In this document: positions 8,580 through 17,223 of the stretch, in pieces
Layout of the letters: each line of letters opens with the position of its first letter
Numbering within the stretch: position 1 is the stretch's first letter
NCBI RefSeq assembly: GCF_028369295.1
Contig: NZ_JAQMYP010000038.1
Span: 1-64,000 of the forward strand
Length of the DNA stretch: 64,000 nt
Direction of reading: 5' to 3'
DNA from: Streptomyces sp. HD
Lineage (GTDB): Bacteria; Actinomycetota; Actinomycetes; Streptomycetales; Streptomycetaceae
Translations under genes and position numbers: made by a program
Notes under the pieces: generated by a model
Told to the model about the DNA's origin: nothing
Databases searched by the model: none
What the model saw: the letters and a program-made list of their open reading frames with translations, nothing else

Positions 8580-8945
8580 CTACCCGCAACCCGAGTACGA
8601 CCCCAGTCGGCAGAACGAACCGCTCCCTCCCACACACCCGCACGTACCGAACTCGGCCCACACGGTCTTCCCCACCCCGTCCCGCACCTCACACCGAAGA
8701 ACACCGTGCGCGGCGAACAGAGTGAGCCGGAACCCACGCGCCGCCCGCCGCAAGGCGTCCGTGGCGAACTCGCTCACAAGCCCCTCGGCCACATCCACCA
8801 GGTCGTCGAATTCCGCGAGCCCCCACCCCTCCAGCTGCCGCCGAACCTCCGCGCGGGCCTCGCCGACCGCGGAGGGGCAAGGGTCGTATTCGACGCTCAG
8901 ATGGCCTGCTCCCATGGGCGGTTGGGGATTCGAGCCGTACAGCAT
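8580..8945 (-). CDS. Small HATPase-like (anti-sigma kinase-type) regulatory protein
   Basis: From the ATG at 8945 the protein is 121 residues. It contains ARAEVRRQLEGWGL, then DLVDVAEGLVSEFATDALRRA, RLTLFAAHGVLRCEVRDG and a C-terminal tail. The order (ARxxVRRxLxxWGL, VxELxTNAxxH-like helix, RLxxxxxxLRxEVxD) is that of the RsbW-like histidine-kinase-type ATPase proteins abundant in Streptomyces. The N-box Asn is replaced here (SEFATDAL) and the G-boxes are not recognisable, so ATP binding is doubtful. The last 30 residues (GKTVWAEFGTCGCVGGSGSF) do not look like the family and may follow a frame change. The start is not firmly supported by a ribosome site. Confidence 0.5.
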   Translation of the reverse strand: MLYGSNPQPPMGAGHLSVEYDPCPSAVGEARAEVRRQLEGWGLAEFDDLVDVAEGLVSEFATDALRRAARGFRLTLFAAHGVLRCEVRDGVGKTVWAEFGTCGCVGGSGSFCRLGSYSGCG

Positions 8946-9061
8946 GGGTCCAGGGTGGCGGGTACGGGGATGCGGGCACACGGGGAGAAATACCCGATTC
9001 CATACCTGTATCCCCTGCTTGCTGTCCCCTACCCGCTGTCCCTGTCGGGGCCGGGCCTCCG

Positions 9062-9976
9062 CTACCCGTACTGCAGCCGTACGCTCGCCCCCTCTCCCTC
9101 GCCGCGGACATCGACGTACGCGCACACCTGGCGGGCGAACCACAGCCCCTGACCGGGCTCCAGTTCCCCGCTCGGCGGCGGTACGAAGCCCGCGAGCGGG
9201 TCGTCGACGGGGCGCGCGGCACGCAGTTCGCAGACGCATGCCGGGGCGTCGCCCCACAGCAGGGCGGCGTCCAGCGGGCCGATGGCGTCGGCCGCCTCGG
9301 TGACGGCCGTGGCGAACAACTCCGCGTCCGCGGCGGCCAGTCCCCGGGTGAGCGCCCAGTCGCGTACGGCGTCGGCGGCGGGCGCCGGGCCGGGGAGCCG
9401 CTGGGCGTCGGCGGGCGCCTGGGGCAGGGGTACGGCGTCGAGTTCCGCGGCGAGCCGGACCGGGTCCTCGTAGACGCCGGTGTCGGGGTGGGCGCGGCGG
9501 GCGGCGGCGACGATGGCCGGGCCGGCGGCGCGGGCGTCGTAGGCGCACAGGGCGGTCGTGGCGAGCGGGGCGAAGAGGAGGTTGGCGAGGGCCTCGTAAC
9601 GGATCCACTCGGCTGTCTCGCGCGGCGAGCGTCCGGCGCGGCCGTTCCAGACGGGTTCCATGAGGAGGTGGATACGGCCGCCGGGGCCCGCGTTGGCGGC
9701 GAGGTAACCGGCGCCCTGGGCGATCGCGTTGGCGGCGGAGCCGGTGTACCACTCGGTGTGCGGGACCAGGGCGACGCTCTTGGCGTCGGTGCCGAGGGCG
9801 TCGCGCAGGAGGTCCAGGTTGGCCGGGGCGGCGATGGCGACGGGCGGGGGTTCGTCGGGGGCGGCGAGGGCCTCGGTGACGAAGGGGAGGGCGGAGGCGA
9901 GGAACTCGTCGTCGGAGGCGAAGACGGTCATGCGATGGTCGAAGGGGGCCTGGGGGGAGGTGGTTTGGGGGGTCAT
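9062..9976 (-). CDS. MEDS-domain sensor / anti-sigma regulatory protein
   Basis: The 304-residue protein starts at 9976 with GAAGGAGAG about ten bases upstream. Residues about 12-165 (HRMTVFASDDEFLASALPFV, VALVPHTEWYTGSAANAIA, GGRIHLLMEPVW, EWIRYEALANLLFAP, TALCAYDAR) match the MEDS domain first seen in DcmR-type sensors and found in Streptomyces anti-sigma regulators of the RsbA type. Residues about 195-300 resemble a degenerate HATPase module (LFATAVTEAADAI, GQGLWFARQVCAYVDVR). It probably acts as a cytoplasmic partner-switch or sensory protein. It lies downstream of the large LuxR regulator on the same strand, separated by a 33-bp tandem duplication. Confidence 0.8.
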   Translation of the reverse strand: MTPQTTSPQAPFDHRMTVFASDDEFLASALPFVTEALAAPDEPPPVAIAAPANLDLLRDALGTDAKSVALVPHTEWYTGSAANAIAQGAGYLAANAGPGGRIHLLMEPVWNGRAGRSPRETAEWIRYEALANLLFAPLATTALCAYDARAAGPAIVAAARRAHPDTGVYEDPVRLAAELDAVPLPQAPADAQRLPGPAPAADAVRDWALTRGLAAADAELFATAVTEAADAIGPLDAALLWGDAPACVCELRAARPVDDPLAGFVPPPSGELEPGQGLWFARQVCAYVDVRGEGEGASVRLQYG

Positions 9977-9993
9977 CGAGGCTGGCTCTCCTT

Positions 9994-10059
9994 CGGAGCT
10001 GGTTGTCGGTTCGGATGCCGGTCGAACGGAGCTGGTTGTCGGTTCGGATGCCGGTCGAA
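9994..10059. repeat. Perfect 33-bp tandem duplication
   Basis: Two identical 33-base units lie head to tail (9994-10026 and 10027-10059), each starting CGGAGCTGG and ending CCGGTCGAA. Shorter partial echoes (GGTCGGGG-ATCGAA, GGTCGG-ATGCCGG) continue to about 10100. It fills the gap between the LuxR regulator and the MEDS protein gene and overlaps no credible gene. Confidence 0.9.
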
Positions 10060-10110
10060 GGTCGGGGATCGAAGGTCGGGGGTCGGATGCCGGGGGTCGG
10101 CCGTTCGGCT

Positions 10111-12873
10111 TCAGCGTTGGGCCGTCACCCAGGCGGCGATCTGGCTGCGGTTGCTGAAGCCGAGCTTGCCGAGAATGCGTTCGACGTGGCCCTCGGCGGT
10201 GCGGCGGGCGATGACCAGCCGGTCGGCGATCTGCTGGTTGGCGAGGCCTTGGGCAACGAGTTCGGCGACCTCGGTCTCGCGGCGGGTGAGATGGACGATG
10301 CTCCTTTCGGTGAATTCCGGGCTTCCTGTGGGGGCTTGGGGTCCTGTACGGGGCCGGGGCCGCTGTTTGGTGTCGGTGTCGGTGTCGGTGACCGCGTAGT
10401 CGACGGTCTCGGTGAGGCCGAGTGCGGTGCCGCGTTCGTAGGCCCGTTGGAAGGCGGGGCGGGCCAGGGCCGCGCAGGCGCGGGTCTCGCTGTCGCGGCG
10501 GGTCGCCTTGAGGGTGGCCGAGCCCCAGCGGTCGCGGTCGATGCCGGACCAGGTGTGGTCGGCGGCGCCGAGCAGGACGGCCGCGCGTTCGTGGGCGCCG
10601 GTCTCCGTGGCGATGCGGGCCAGGAGGTCGAGGGTCAGGGCGATGCCGGTGACGTCGTGAACGGCGAGTTTGAGACGCAGGGCCTTGCGGGCCTGGTGTT
10701 CGGCCCGGCACCAGTCGCGTCGCACGGTGTGGGCGAGGGCGAGCATCCGCAGGACGTAGGAGTGCACCCACTCCTCGCCGTGCCGTTCGCACATCCGTCG
10801 GGCCCGTTCGCAGACCTCCACGGCACGGTCGGCCTCGCCCAGGAAGCCCAGGGCGCAGGCGAGTTCGACCTGGTCGAGGCCGTACAGGCTGAGGTGCTGG
10901 CCGGGAACGCGGCCGCGGGCGACGCTGGCCTCGAAGTGTCTGAGCGCGGTCGGCAGGTCGTCCATGAACAGGGTGATGACGCCGATGACGTACTCGGCGT
11001 GCGCCGCCTCCGCCGCGTCGCCGAGCTCCTGGGCCAGGGCGTGGGCGTCCTGGGCGAGGGCGAGGCCCGCGGTGAGGTCGTGGGTGGCTGCGGCGAGGAG
11101 TCCCGCGATCCACAGGCCGCGGGCCCGTTCCCGGGTGGGCTCGGGGTTGGCTGCCAGGGCGCGGTCGAGCCAGTGGCGGCCCTCGCGGGGGGCTCCGCAG
11201 GCGTGCCAGTAGAACCACAGGGTGCCGGCGAGGCGCAGTCCGGGGAGCCGCTCGCCCGGGGTGGAGAGGCTGAAGTCGAGGGCGGCACGGAGGTTGTCCT
11301 GGTCGGCGCGCAGGCGGGCGACGATCTCACGCTGGCCCGGTCCGAACCAGGCGCTCTCGCAGCGGGCGGCGCGGTGCAGCATCCAGTCACGTTGACGGCG
11401 GCGGGCCGCGGGCTCCTCGCCGGGGAGCCGACGGAGGTGGGCCAGGCCGTAGTGGCGGAGGGTGTCGAGGAGGCGATAGCGGATGCCGTCGGGACCGGCC
11501 TCCCGGGACAGTACCGACTTGTCGACAAGGCCGGTGATGGCGTCGAGGACGTCGGGAGGGTGGATGGACGGGGTGGCCGCCAGGGGTTCTTCGCCCCCGC
11601 CGCCCCTACCCGTCCCGTCCTCCAGGGGCTCCGCCCCTTCGACCCCGCCAGGGGCTCCTCCCCTGCGTCCCACTGGGGGCTCCGCCCCCAGCCCCCCGTC
11701 CTCGCCCACCCACCACCCGACTCGGTCGGCCAAGAAGCCCAACTCACCTCTCCACCCGCCCGGCCAGGAAGCACCGCCGCCCGGCACCACCCCCGCCGCC
11801 TCGACCCCGCCACCTCGAACCACCCCCGCCGCCTCGACCTCGCCACCTCGAACCACCCCCGCCGCCTCGACCTCGCCACCTCGAACCACCCCCGCCGCCT
11901 CGACCCCACCTGCCCGAACCACCCCCGCCTTCCCGTACTCACCCACTCCAACTGGCCCCGCCACCCCCGCTCCACCCCCACACACCACCTCCGCCGTCTC
12001 CAGGTCGAAACTCCCCGCCAACACCGACAACCGGGCCCACACCAACCGCTCCCACCCGGTGCACAGTTCATGGCTCCAGTCGACCGCCGCCCGCAGGGTC
12101 TGGTGGCGGGGCAGGGCGGTGGGGCTGCCGCCGGTGAGGAGGCGGTAGCGGTCGGCGAGGCGGTCCAGGAGCTGGTCGACGTCGAGGACGCGCATCCGGA
12201 CGGCGGCGAGTTCGATGGCGAGGGGGAGGCCGTCGAGGCGGCGGCACAGGCGGGCGACGGCGGCGCGGTTGGCGGACGTGAGGCGGAAGTCGGGGACGAC
12301 CGCGGCGGCCCGGTCGGCGAACAGGGCCAGGGCCGGGTAGCCCTCGGGCGAGGAGAGGTCGCCGTCGGGGTCGGGGACCGGCAGGGGCCGTACGTCCAGG
12401 AGGTGTTCCTCGGTCAGACCGAGGCGGTGGCGGCTGGTGGCGAGGATCCGTACGCCGGTCGTGCCGTGCAGCAGGGCCGCGGCGAGTTCGGCACAGGCCG
12501 GCAGCAGGTGCTCGCAGTTGTCGATCAGCAGGAGCAGCCGGCGCTCCCGCACCCGCTCCACCAGCGCCTGCAACGGCGGCCGTGCGGAGTGATCGTGCAG
12601 GTCGAGCGCGTCGGCGGCGGCGAGCGGGACGAGCTCGGGGTCGCCCAGGCCGGAGAGGTGCACGTACCGCACGCCGTCGGGGAAGGTGCGCCGTACGGCG
12701 GCCGCGATGCGGGCGGCGAGGCGGGTCTTGCCGACGCCGCCGGGCCCGGTCAGGGTGACGAGCCGGGTTCTTGCCAACAGCTCCCGGCCCATGGCGAGTT
12801 CACGGCGCCGGTCGACGAAGCTGGTCGTCTCGACCGGCAGTTGATGGTCGCGTCGTGGTGCTGATCCACCCAT
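10111..12873 (-). CDS. Large LuxR/AfsR-like ATP-binding transcriptional regulator with in-frame low-complexity insertion
   Basis: The 920-residue protein starts at 12873, where GGAGGA precedes the ATG. Domains in order: NB-ARC/AAA ATPase with Walker A GPGGVGKT (43-50) and Walker B LLLLIDNC (113-120); winged-helix and TPR-like region (about 435-830: LVDKSVLSREAGPDGIRYRLLDTLRHYG and many helical pairs); C-terminal LuxR helix-turn-helix in the last 65 residues (LTRRETEVAELVAQGLANQQIADRL). This makes it a cytoplasmic DNA-binding regulator of the LAL/AfsR-like type. Residues about 300-434 are foreign to the family: Gly/Val/Ala repeats with an 11-residue period (VEAAGVVRGGE) and then Gly/Pro-rich sequence. 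Relatives pass from CGG to DVLDxLxxLVDKS in about ten residues. The frame stays open, so a functional protein is possible. Target genes unknown. Confidence 0.88.
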   Translation of the reverse strand: MGGSAPRRDHQLPVETTSFVDRRRELAMGRELLARTRLVTLTGPGGVGKTRLAARIAAAVRRTFPDGVRYVHLSGLGDPELVPLAAADALDLHDHSARPPLQALVERVRERRLLLLIDNCEHLLPACAELAAALLHGTTGVRILATSRHRLGLTEEHLLDVRPLPVPDPDGDLSSPEGYPALALFADRAAAVVPDFRLTSANRAAVARLCRRLDGLPLAIELAAVRMRVLDVDQLLDRLADRYRLLTGGSPTALPRHQTLRAAVDWSHELCTGWERLVWARLSVLAGSFDLETAEVVCGGGAGVAGPVGVGEYGKAGVVRAGGVEAAGVVRGGEVEAAGVVRGGEVEAAGVVRGGGVEAAGVVPGGGASWPGGWRGELGFLADRVGWWVGEDGGLGAEPPVGRRGGAPGGVEGAEPLEDGTGRGGGGEEPLAATPSIHPPDVLDAITGLVDKSVLSREAGPDGIRYRLLDTLRHYGLAHLRRLPGEEPAARRRQRDWMLHRAARCESAWFGPGQREIVARLRADQDNLRAALDFSLSTPGERLPGLRLAGTLWFYWHACGAPREGRHWLDRALAANPEPTRERARGLWIAGLLAAATHDLTAGLALAQDAHALAQELGDAAEAAHAEYVIGVITLFMDDLPTALRHFEASVARGRVPGQHLSLYGLDQVELACALGFLGEADRAVEVCERARRMCERHGEEWVHSYVLRMLALAHTVRRDWCRAEHQARKALRLKLAVHDVTGIALTLDLLARIATETGAHERAAVLLGAADHTWSGIDRDRWGSATLKATRRDSETRACAALARPAFQRAYERGTALGLTETVDYAVTDTDTDTKQRPRPRTGPQAPTGSPEFTERSIVHLTRRETEVAELVAQGLANQQIADRLVIARRTAEGHVERILGKLGFSNRSQIAAWVTAQR
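11624..11690. repeat. Three intergenic-type GC hairpins inside the LuxR gene
   Basis: Three short palindromes of the GGGGCTCC/CCCC type occur in a row: 11624-11638, 11650-11664 (imperfect) and 11674-11690. Such GGGGCTCCGCCCC hairpins are normally seen between genes in Streptomyces. Here they lie within the coding frame and form part of the inserted Gly/Pro-rich segment. Confidence 0.75.
11786..11917. repeat. 33-bp tandem repeat, four units, within LuxR gene
   Basis: Four head-to-tail 33-base units (ACCACCCCCGCCGCCTCGA and on) run from 11786. Units two and three are nearly identical and the fourth is diverged. On the minus strand they encode the 11-residue repeat VEAAGVVRGGE. The period is a multiple of three, so copy-number change would not shift the frame. 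Confidence 0.9.
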
Positions 12874-13245
12874 GATCAGCAGTTCCTCCGTTCCCCCCAG
12901 GTGTCGTCCGACGGAGCCGGGGAGCGGAGGAGCCGGGGAGCCGGAGGGTGCGGCGTTCCCCACCACTCCCGCCGCTCCCACCGCTCCCCCCCTTGCGCGG
13001 ACCCTTACGCTCCTCCGTCCCCGCACCGCCCCGCACGTCCGGATCACACCCCCGGGTGGATTTCGCCGGGGACCGCTCGGTGTGAAGTGTGCGCGCGTAC
13101 ACTGCGCGGCCTATTTCCGCATGGTTCACGCCATTGATCGCCGTCCCATACTTGACCCGTGCATGCCACAGGCCCACGATGAGCGCCACACCCGCACCAC
13201 GTACGTCGCACTGAACCCCACCCCCCACTCCCACAAGGAGACTTC
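12874..13245. other. 372-bp divergent intergenic region
   Basis: It separates the LuxR regulator (minus) from the secreted carboxypeptidase (plus). It must hold both promoters. The only symmetric element I see is the GTGTGCGCGCGTACAC stretch near 13087-13102, an imperfect palindrome, and an AT-richer stretch around 13110-13160. No gene, RNA or terminator is supported. Confidence 0.6.
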
Positions 13246-14595
13246 ATGCGACTTCGAATACGCGGCTCAGGAGCCCGCAGCGGCAGACGTACCGCCGCGC
13301 TCGCCGCAGTACTCGCCCTCGCCCTCGCGGCGCCGCTCTCCGCGAACGTGTCCGCGAACGCCGACAGCGCCGCCAAGGCGGCCCCTTCGGCCGACGACGT
13401 CCGGCAGTACGAGGTCCACATGCACTCGACGGCCAAGGACCGCACGGCACTTCAGCGGACCGGCGTGACCGTGGACGAGGCTCACGGCCACGGTGTCGTG
13501 ATCTCGGGCCGGGCGGACCAGATCAAGAAGCTGAAGGCGCTCGGCTACGAAGTCACCCCGCTCGGCGCGGTCCCCGACCGGTCCGCCGGCGAGGACGACG
13601 TCCGGCTCTACGACTTCCCGTCGGGCGACTCGCGCTATCACAACTACGCGGAGATGACGAGCGAGATCAACTCGATCGTCTCGGCCAACCCTTCGATCGC
13701 GAGCCAGCGCGTCATCGGCACGTCGTACCAGGGCCGGAACATCGTCGCCATCAAGATCAGCGACAACGTCGGCACCGACGAGGCCGAGCCGGAGGTCCTG
13801 TTCACCCACCACCAGCACGCGCGTGAGCACCTCACCGTCGAGATGGCGCTGTACCTGCTGCGCGAGCTGACCTCCGACTACGGCAGCGACTCCCGGATCA
13901 CCAGCATGGTGAACAACCGGGAGATCTGGATCGTGCCCGACCTCAACCCGGACGGCGGCGAGTACGACATCGCCACCGGCTCGTACCGGTCGTGGCGCAA
14001 GAACCGGCAGCCCAACTCCGGTTCGTCGGCCGTCGGGACCGACCTCAACCGGAACTGGAACTACCGGTGGGGTTGCTGCGGCGGTTCGTCGGGGTCGGCG
14101 TCCTCGGACACGTACCGGGGCGCGTCCGCCGAGTCCGCGCCCGAGGTGAAGGTGGTCGCGAACTTCGTACGCAGCCGGGTCGTCGGCGGCAAGCAGCAGA
14201 TCAAGGCCGGTGTCGACTTCCACACGTACAGCGAGCTGGTGCTGTGGCCGTTCGGGTACACGTACTCCGACACCGCGCCCGGGATGACTGCCGACGACCG
14301 CAACGCGTTCGCCGCGGTCGGGCAGAAGATGGCCGCCAGCAACGGCTATACGCCGGAGCAGTCCAGTGATCTGTACATCACCGACGGATCGATCGACGAC
14401 TGGCTGTGGGGCAACCAGAAGATCTTCTCGTACACGTTCGAGATGTACCCGAGCTCCGGGGGCGGAGGGTTCTACCCGCCCGACGAGGTCATCGAGCGGG
14501 AGACCGCCCGGAACCGGGACGCGGTACTGCAGTTGCTGGAGAACTCGGACTGCATGTACCGGTCCATCGGCAAGGAGGCCCAGTACTGCAGCTAG
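13246..14595 (+). CDS. Secreted M14 zinc carboxypeptidase
   Basis: The 449-residue exported metallocarboxypeptidase removes C-terminal residues from peptides. It has a twin-arginine-like basic N-terminus (RSGRRTAALAAVLALALAAPLSA), a propeptide of about 85 residues (RQYEVHMHSTAKDR) and an M14 catalytic domain from about 120. All zinc and catalytic residues are present: His191 and Glu194 in HAREH, His326 in VDFHTYSE, the substrate-binding DLNRNW (264-269), and the catalytic Glu399 in YTFEMYP. Two adjacent Cys (WGCCGG) and a C-terminal Cys pair may form disulfides. It resembles carboxypeptidase T/SG of actinomycetes. AAGGAG precedes the ATG. The stop codon abuts the stop codon of the convergent gene with no spacer, so any termination signal must lie inside the neighbouring coding sequence. 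Confidence 0.95.
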   Translation: MRLRIRGSGARSGRRTAALAAVLALALAAPLSANVSANADSAAKAAPSADDVRQYEVHMHSTAKDRTALQRTGVTVDEAHGHGVVISGRADQIKKLKALGYEVTPLGAVPDRSAGEDDVRLYDFPSGDSRYHNYAEMTSEINSIVSANPSIASQRVIGTSYQGRNIVAIKISDNVGTDEAEPEVLFTHHQHAREHLTVEMALYLLRELTSDYGSDSRITSMVNNREIWIVPDLNPDGGEYDIATGSYRSWRKNRQPNSGSSAVGTDLNRNWNYRWGCCGGSSGSASSDTYRGASAESAPEVKVVANFVRSRVVGGKQQIKAGVDFHTYSELVLWPFGYTYSDTAPGMTADDRNAFAAVGQKMAASNGYTPEQSSDLYITDGSIDDWLWGNQKIFSYTFEMYPSSGGGGFYPPDEVIERETARNRDAVLQLLENSDCMYRSIGKEAQYCS

Positions 14596-15045
14596 CTACT
14601 TGGCGTCGGCTTCCTCGGCGTCCTGTTCGAAGTAGGCGTCGAGGACCGCGTCCAGTTCCTCGTCCCACGCCTTGAAGCTGCTCCTGGCCGTCGCCTCGAT
14701 CTCGATCGGGTACCAGCGGCGGTCAGGAGTGTGCACCGTGATGGTGTACCGCTTCCCGAAGCGCGGGACCTCCGTCTCGACGGCGCCGATCTCGTCCCAG
14801 CGGAACTCGCACTCCTGGTCGTCCAGGGAGAGCCGGACGCCTCTGTGGTCGGCGACGATACGGGCCCGGCGGTCGGCGGCCTCGAAGACGGGACCGTCGA
14901 CGGGAGCCTCCTCCTCGTCGGCCTCTTCCTCGTCGTCCTCCACCTCGGCCTCGTCGTCGGCTTCGACGTCCGTCTCCTCGGAGTCCGTCCCGTCGGAAAC
15001 GGCCTCCTCGGAGTCGGCGACCTCGGAGTCGGTCTCCTCGGCCAC
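14596..15045 (-). CDS. Acidic low-complexity protein with a C-terminal beta domain
   Basis: From the GTG at 15045 the product is 149 residues; AAGGA lies seven bases upstream. A GTG at 15060 is an alternative, and an ATG further up (15204) would add an unlikely N-terminus. The first 60 residues are almost all Glu, Asp, Ser, Ala and Val (ESEEAVSDGTDSEE-like, EADDEAEVEDDEEEADEEE). The C-terminal 80 residues form a beta-rich domain (RIVADHRGVRLSLDDQECEFRWDEIGAVETEVPRFGKR, YPIEIEATARSSFKAW), a pattern found in several Streptomyces proteins of unknown function. No export signal. Function unknown. Confidence 0.75.
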   Translation of the reverse strand: MAEETDSEVADSEEAVSDGTDSEETDVEADDEAEVEDDEEEADEEEAPVDGPVFEAADRRARIVADHRGVRLSLDDQECEFRWDEIGAVETEVPRFGKRYTITVHTPDRRWYPIEIEATARSSFKAWDEELDAVLDAYFEQDAEEADAK

Positions 15046-15219
15046 GTCCTCATCCTTCACGCGCTCCGGCCTGGCGGATGCGGGTGAGGTGAGCCCGGGG
15101 ATGAAGGCCGGGTCGAACCCGGCGCCTTCCAGGGGCTGGCTGCCTGAACCTATGCGCTGCTCCACAGCGGATGAGTATGGTCGACAACCCTGTGTCCCGC
15201 GCAACCAGCCCCCGCATCG

Positions 15220-16698
15220 TTACACGATCAGACTCAACGCCGCGGCCACCACAAATCCGGCAACCGACAGCACACTCTCCAGAACCGTCCACGTCTTCAA
15301 CGTGTCACGTTCGCTGATCCCGAAGTACTTGGCCACGATCCAGAAGCCCCCGTCGTTGACGTGGGAGGCGAAGATCGAGCCGGCCGAGATGGCCATGATG
15401 ACCAGGGCGATGAACGGCTGGGAGTGGTCGCCCTCGGTGAGGAGGGGGGCGACGATGCCGGCCGTGGTGACGATGGCGACCGTGGCCGAGCCCTGGGCCA
15501 CCCGGAGCACCAGCGAGATCAGGTACGACAGGACGATGACCGGGAGGCCCACGTCGTTGAAGGTGTCGGAGAGGGCCTGGGCTACGCCGCTGGCCTTCAG
15601 GACGGCGCCGAACACACCGCCCGCGCCGACGACCAGGAGGATGTTGCCGACGGGCTTCAGCGACGAAGTGGACACCGTCTCCAGGGACTTGCGCGACCAG
15701 CCGCGGCGGATGCCGAGAAGGTAGTACGCGAGCAGCAGGGCGATCGTCAGGGCCACGAACGGGTTACCGAAGAACTCGATCACCGAGCGGGTGGTGGAGG
15801 GGTCCAGGGCGATCGAGGAGAACGTCGCCGCGAGGATCAGCACCAGCGGCGTACCGATGATGCCGAGGACCGTGCCGAGCGGCACCGGCTTCTCCTGCGG
15901 CTCCACGCCCGCGTCCCGCTGCTCGTTGATGATCGCCAGCTTGGCCTCGGCCGCCGCCTCGACCATGTCCTGCGGGACCGGGACGAAGATTCGGCGGCCG
16001 ATCCAGGCCGAGAACGCCCACGCCGCCAGCACCGCCGGGATGCCGCAGACGATGCCCATGAGGATGACCCAGCCGAGCTCGACGTGCAGGAGGCCGGCCG
16101 CCGCGACCGGACCGGGGTGCGGGGGCAGGAAGGCGTGCGTCATCGACAGGCCGGCCAGCAGCGGCAGGCAGTAGAGCAGGACGGACTTGCCCGAGCGCTT
16201 TGCGGCGGCGTACACGATCGGTGCGAGGACGAAGATGCCGACGTCGAAGAAGACCGGGATGCCGAAGATCAGGCCGGTCAGGCCCATGGCGAGGGGTGCT
16301 CGCTTCTCGCCGAAGAGGTTCAGCAGACGGGACGCCAACACCTCCGCACCGCCGCTGACTTCGAGGATCGCGCCCAGCATGGTGCCCAGGCCGATGATGA
16401 TCGCGACATGGCCGAGGATGCCGCCCATGCCGGACTCGATGGTCGACACGGCGTCGCTCTTCTGGACCGTGCCGAAGAGTTCGGTGACCGAGAGGCCGGC
16501 CATGAGGCCGACCGCTATGGAGACCGCGAGCAGGGCCACGAAGGGCTGCAGGCGGACCTTGATGATCAGGAAGAGCAGCAGGGCGATGCCGATGGCGGCG
16601 ACGGTGAGCAGACCGGCCGTACCGTCGATGAGGAGGAGCAGGCCGCCGGTGTGGGGTGGTGTCTCGGGGGCGGTCGCCGCGGCGAGCGGATGGGACAT
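15220..16698 (-). CDS. GntP-family permease (gluconate/D-serine type)
   Basis: The 492-residue inner-membrane proton symporter has about 12-14 hydrophobic helices and strong GntP-family features: MGGILGHVAIIIGLGTMLGAILEVSGGAEVLA, FGIPVFFDVGIFVLAPI, HAFLPPHPGPVAAA, and HVNDGGFWIVAKYFG near the C-terminus. Family members carry gluconate (GntP), ketodeoxy acids or D-serine (DsdX). The genes around it encode RidA, a D-serine-dehydratase-like enzyme and an N-acyl-D-amino-acid deacylase, so a D-amino acid or N-acyl-D-amino acid substrate fits at least as well as gluconate. It lies 114 bases downstream of ridA on the same strand and is probably the last gene of the kinase-iclR-ridA-permease operon. 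Confidence 0.93.
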   Translation of the reverse strand: MSHPLAAATAPETPPHTGGLLLLIDGTAGLLTVAAIGIALLLFLIIKVRLQPFVALLAVSIAVGLMAGLSVTELFGTVQKSDAVSTIESGMGGILGHVAIIIGLGTMLGAILEVSGGAEVLASRLLNLFGEKRAPLAMGLTGLIFGIPVFFDVGIFVLAPIVYAAAKRSGKSVLLYCLPLLAGLSMTHAFLPPHPGPVAAAGLLHVELGWVILMGIVCGIPAVLAAWAFSAWIGRRIFVPVPQDMVEAAAEAKLAIINEQRDAGVEPQEKPVPLGTVLGIIGTPLVLILAATFSSIALDPSTTRSVIEFFGNPFVALTIALLLAYYLLGIRRGWSRKSLETVSTSSLKPVGNILLVVGAGGVFGAVLKASGVAQALSDTFNDVGLPVIVLSYLISLVLRVAQGSATVAIVTTAGIVAPLLTEGDHSQPFIALVIMAISAGSIFASHVNDGGFWIVAKYFGISERDTLKTWTVLESVLSVAGFVVAAALSLIV

Positions 16699-16812
16699 TT
16701 GGGGGTCCTCTGGGTAAGTACATCGGGCTTTCGGGCAGGTTGGATCGCGGCATGGCGTTCCAGGGGGTGGCGGACGCCATGCCGTTTACGGCGTGCGGGG
16801 GGTGAGGGGGCG

Positions 16813-17223
16813 TCAGCCGAGTACGGCCAGCGCGTCGATCTCGATGAGCAGGCCCGCGGGCAGACCGACGTAGACCGTGGTCCGGGCGGCGGGCGGCTGG
16901 GTGAGCCGCTGCTCCTCGAAGTAGGTGTTGTAGATCTCGTTCATCTCGGCGAAGTGGGCGACGTCCGTCAGATAGACGCGGATCATCATCACGTCGTCCC
17001 AGGAGGCCCCGCCCTCCTCCAGGATCGCCTTGACGTTGGCGAGGGTCTGGAGGGTCTGCTCGCGCAGGGTGGGGCCGGCCGGGGTCGGGGGCTGCCCGTC
17101 GACCGCGGGGAGGAAGCCGACCTGGCCGGCGACCTGGAGGATGTTGCCCTTGCGCACACCGTGGGAGAACTTCGCGGGAGGCGTGGTGTGGGTCTTCGGG
17201 GTGAGCGCGGTCTTCTCGGTCAT
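16813..17223 (-). CDS. RidA family enamine/imine deaminase
   Basis: The 136-residue protein belongs to the RidA (YjgF/YER057c/UK114) family, which hydrolyses the reactive 2-aminoacrylate-type enamines and imines released by PLP-dependent dehydratases. The invariant Arg114 lies in AARTTVYVGLP and the conserved Glu is in LIEIDA (Glu128). Its start codon overlaps the iclR stop as ATGA, so the two are translationally coupled. Its position in a cluster with a D-serine-dehydratase-like enzyme, which would release such an enamine, gives it an obvious partner. Confidence 0.93.
   Translation of the reverse strand: MTEKTALTPKTHTTPPAKFSHGVRKGNILQVAGQVGFLPAVDGQPPTPAGPTLREQTLQTLANVKAILEEGGASWDDVMMIRVYLTDVAHFAEMNEIYNTYFEEQRLTQPPAARTTVYVGLPAGLLIEIDALAVLG

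Noticed and set aside
11786..11917. Possible CRISPR-like array
   Set aside because: The 33-bp units are directly adjacent with no spacers, are in a coding frame, and no cas genes are present.
10003..12864. 953-codon plus-strand open frame opposite the LuxR regulator
   Set aside because: Composition (Gly, Val, Glu, Ala repeats) is that of a complementary-frame shadow; the minus strand encodes NB-ARC and LuxR motifs.
15085..15180. tRNA-like stretch on the minus strand (GTGGAGCAGC and GGGTTCGACCC)
   Set aside because: The T-arm does not pair in the right register (second stem pair is G-G), no 5-base anticodon stem with a 7-base loop forms, and no acceptor stem is found.
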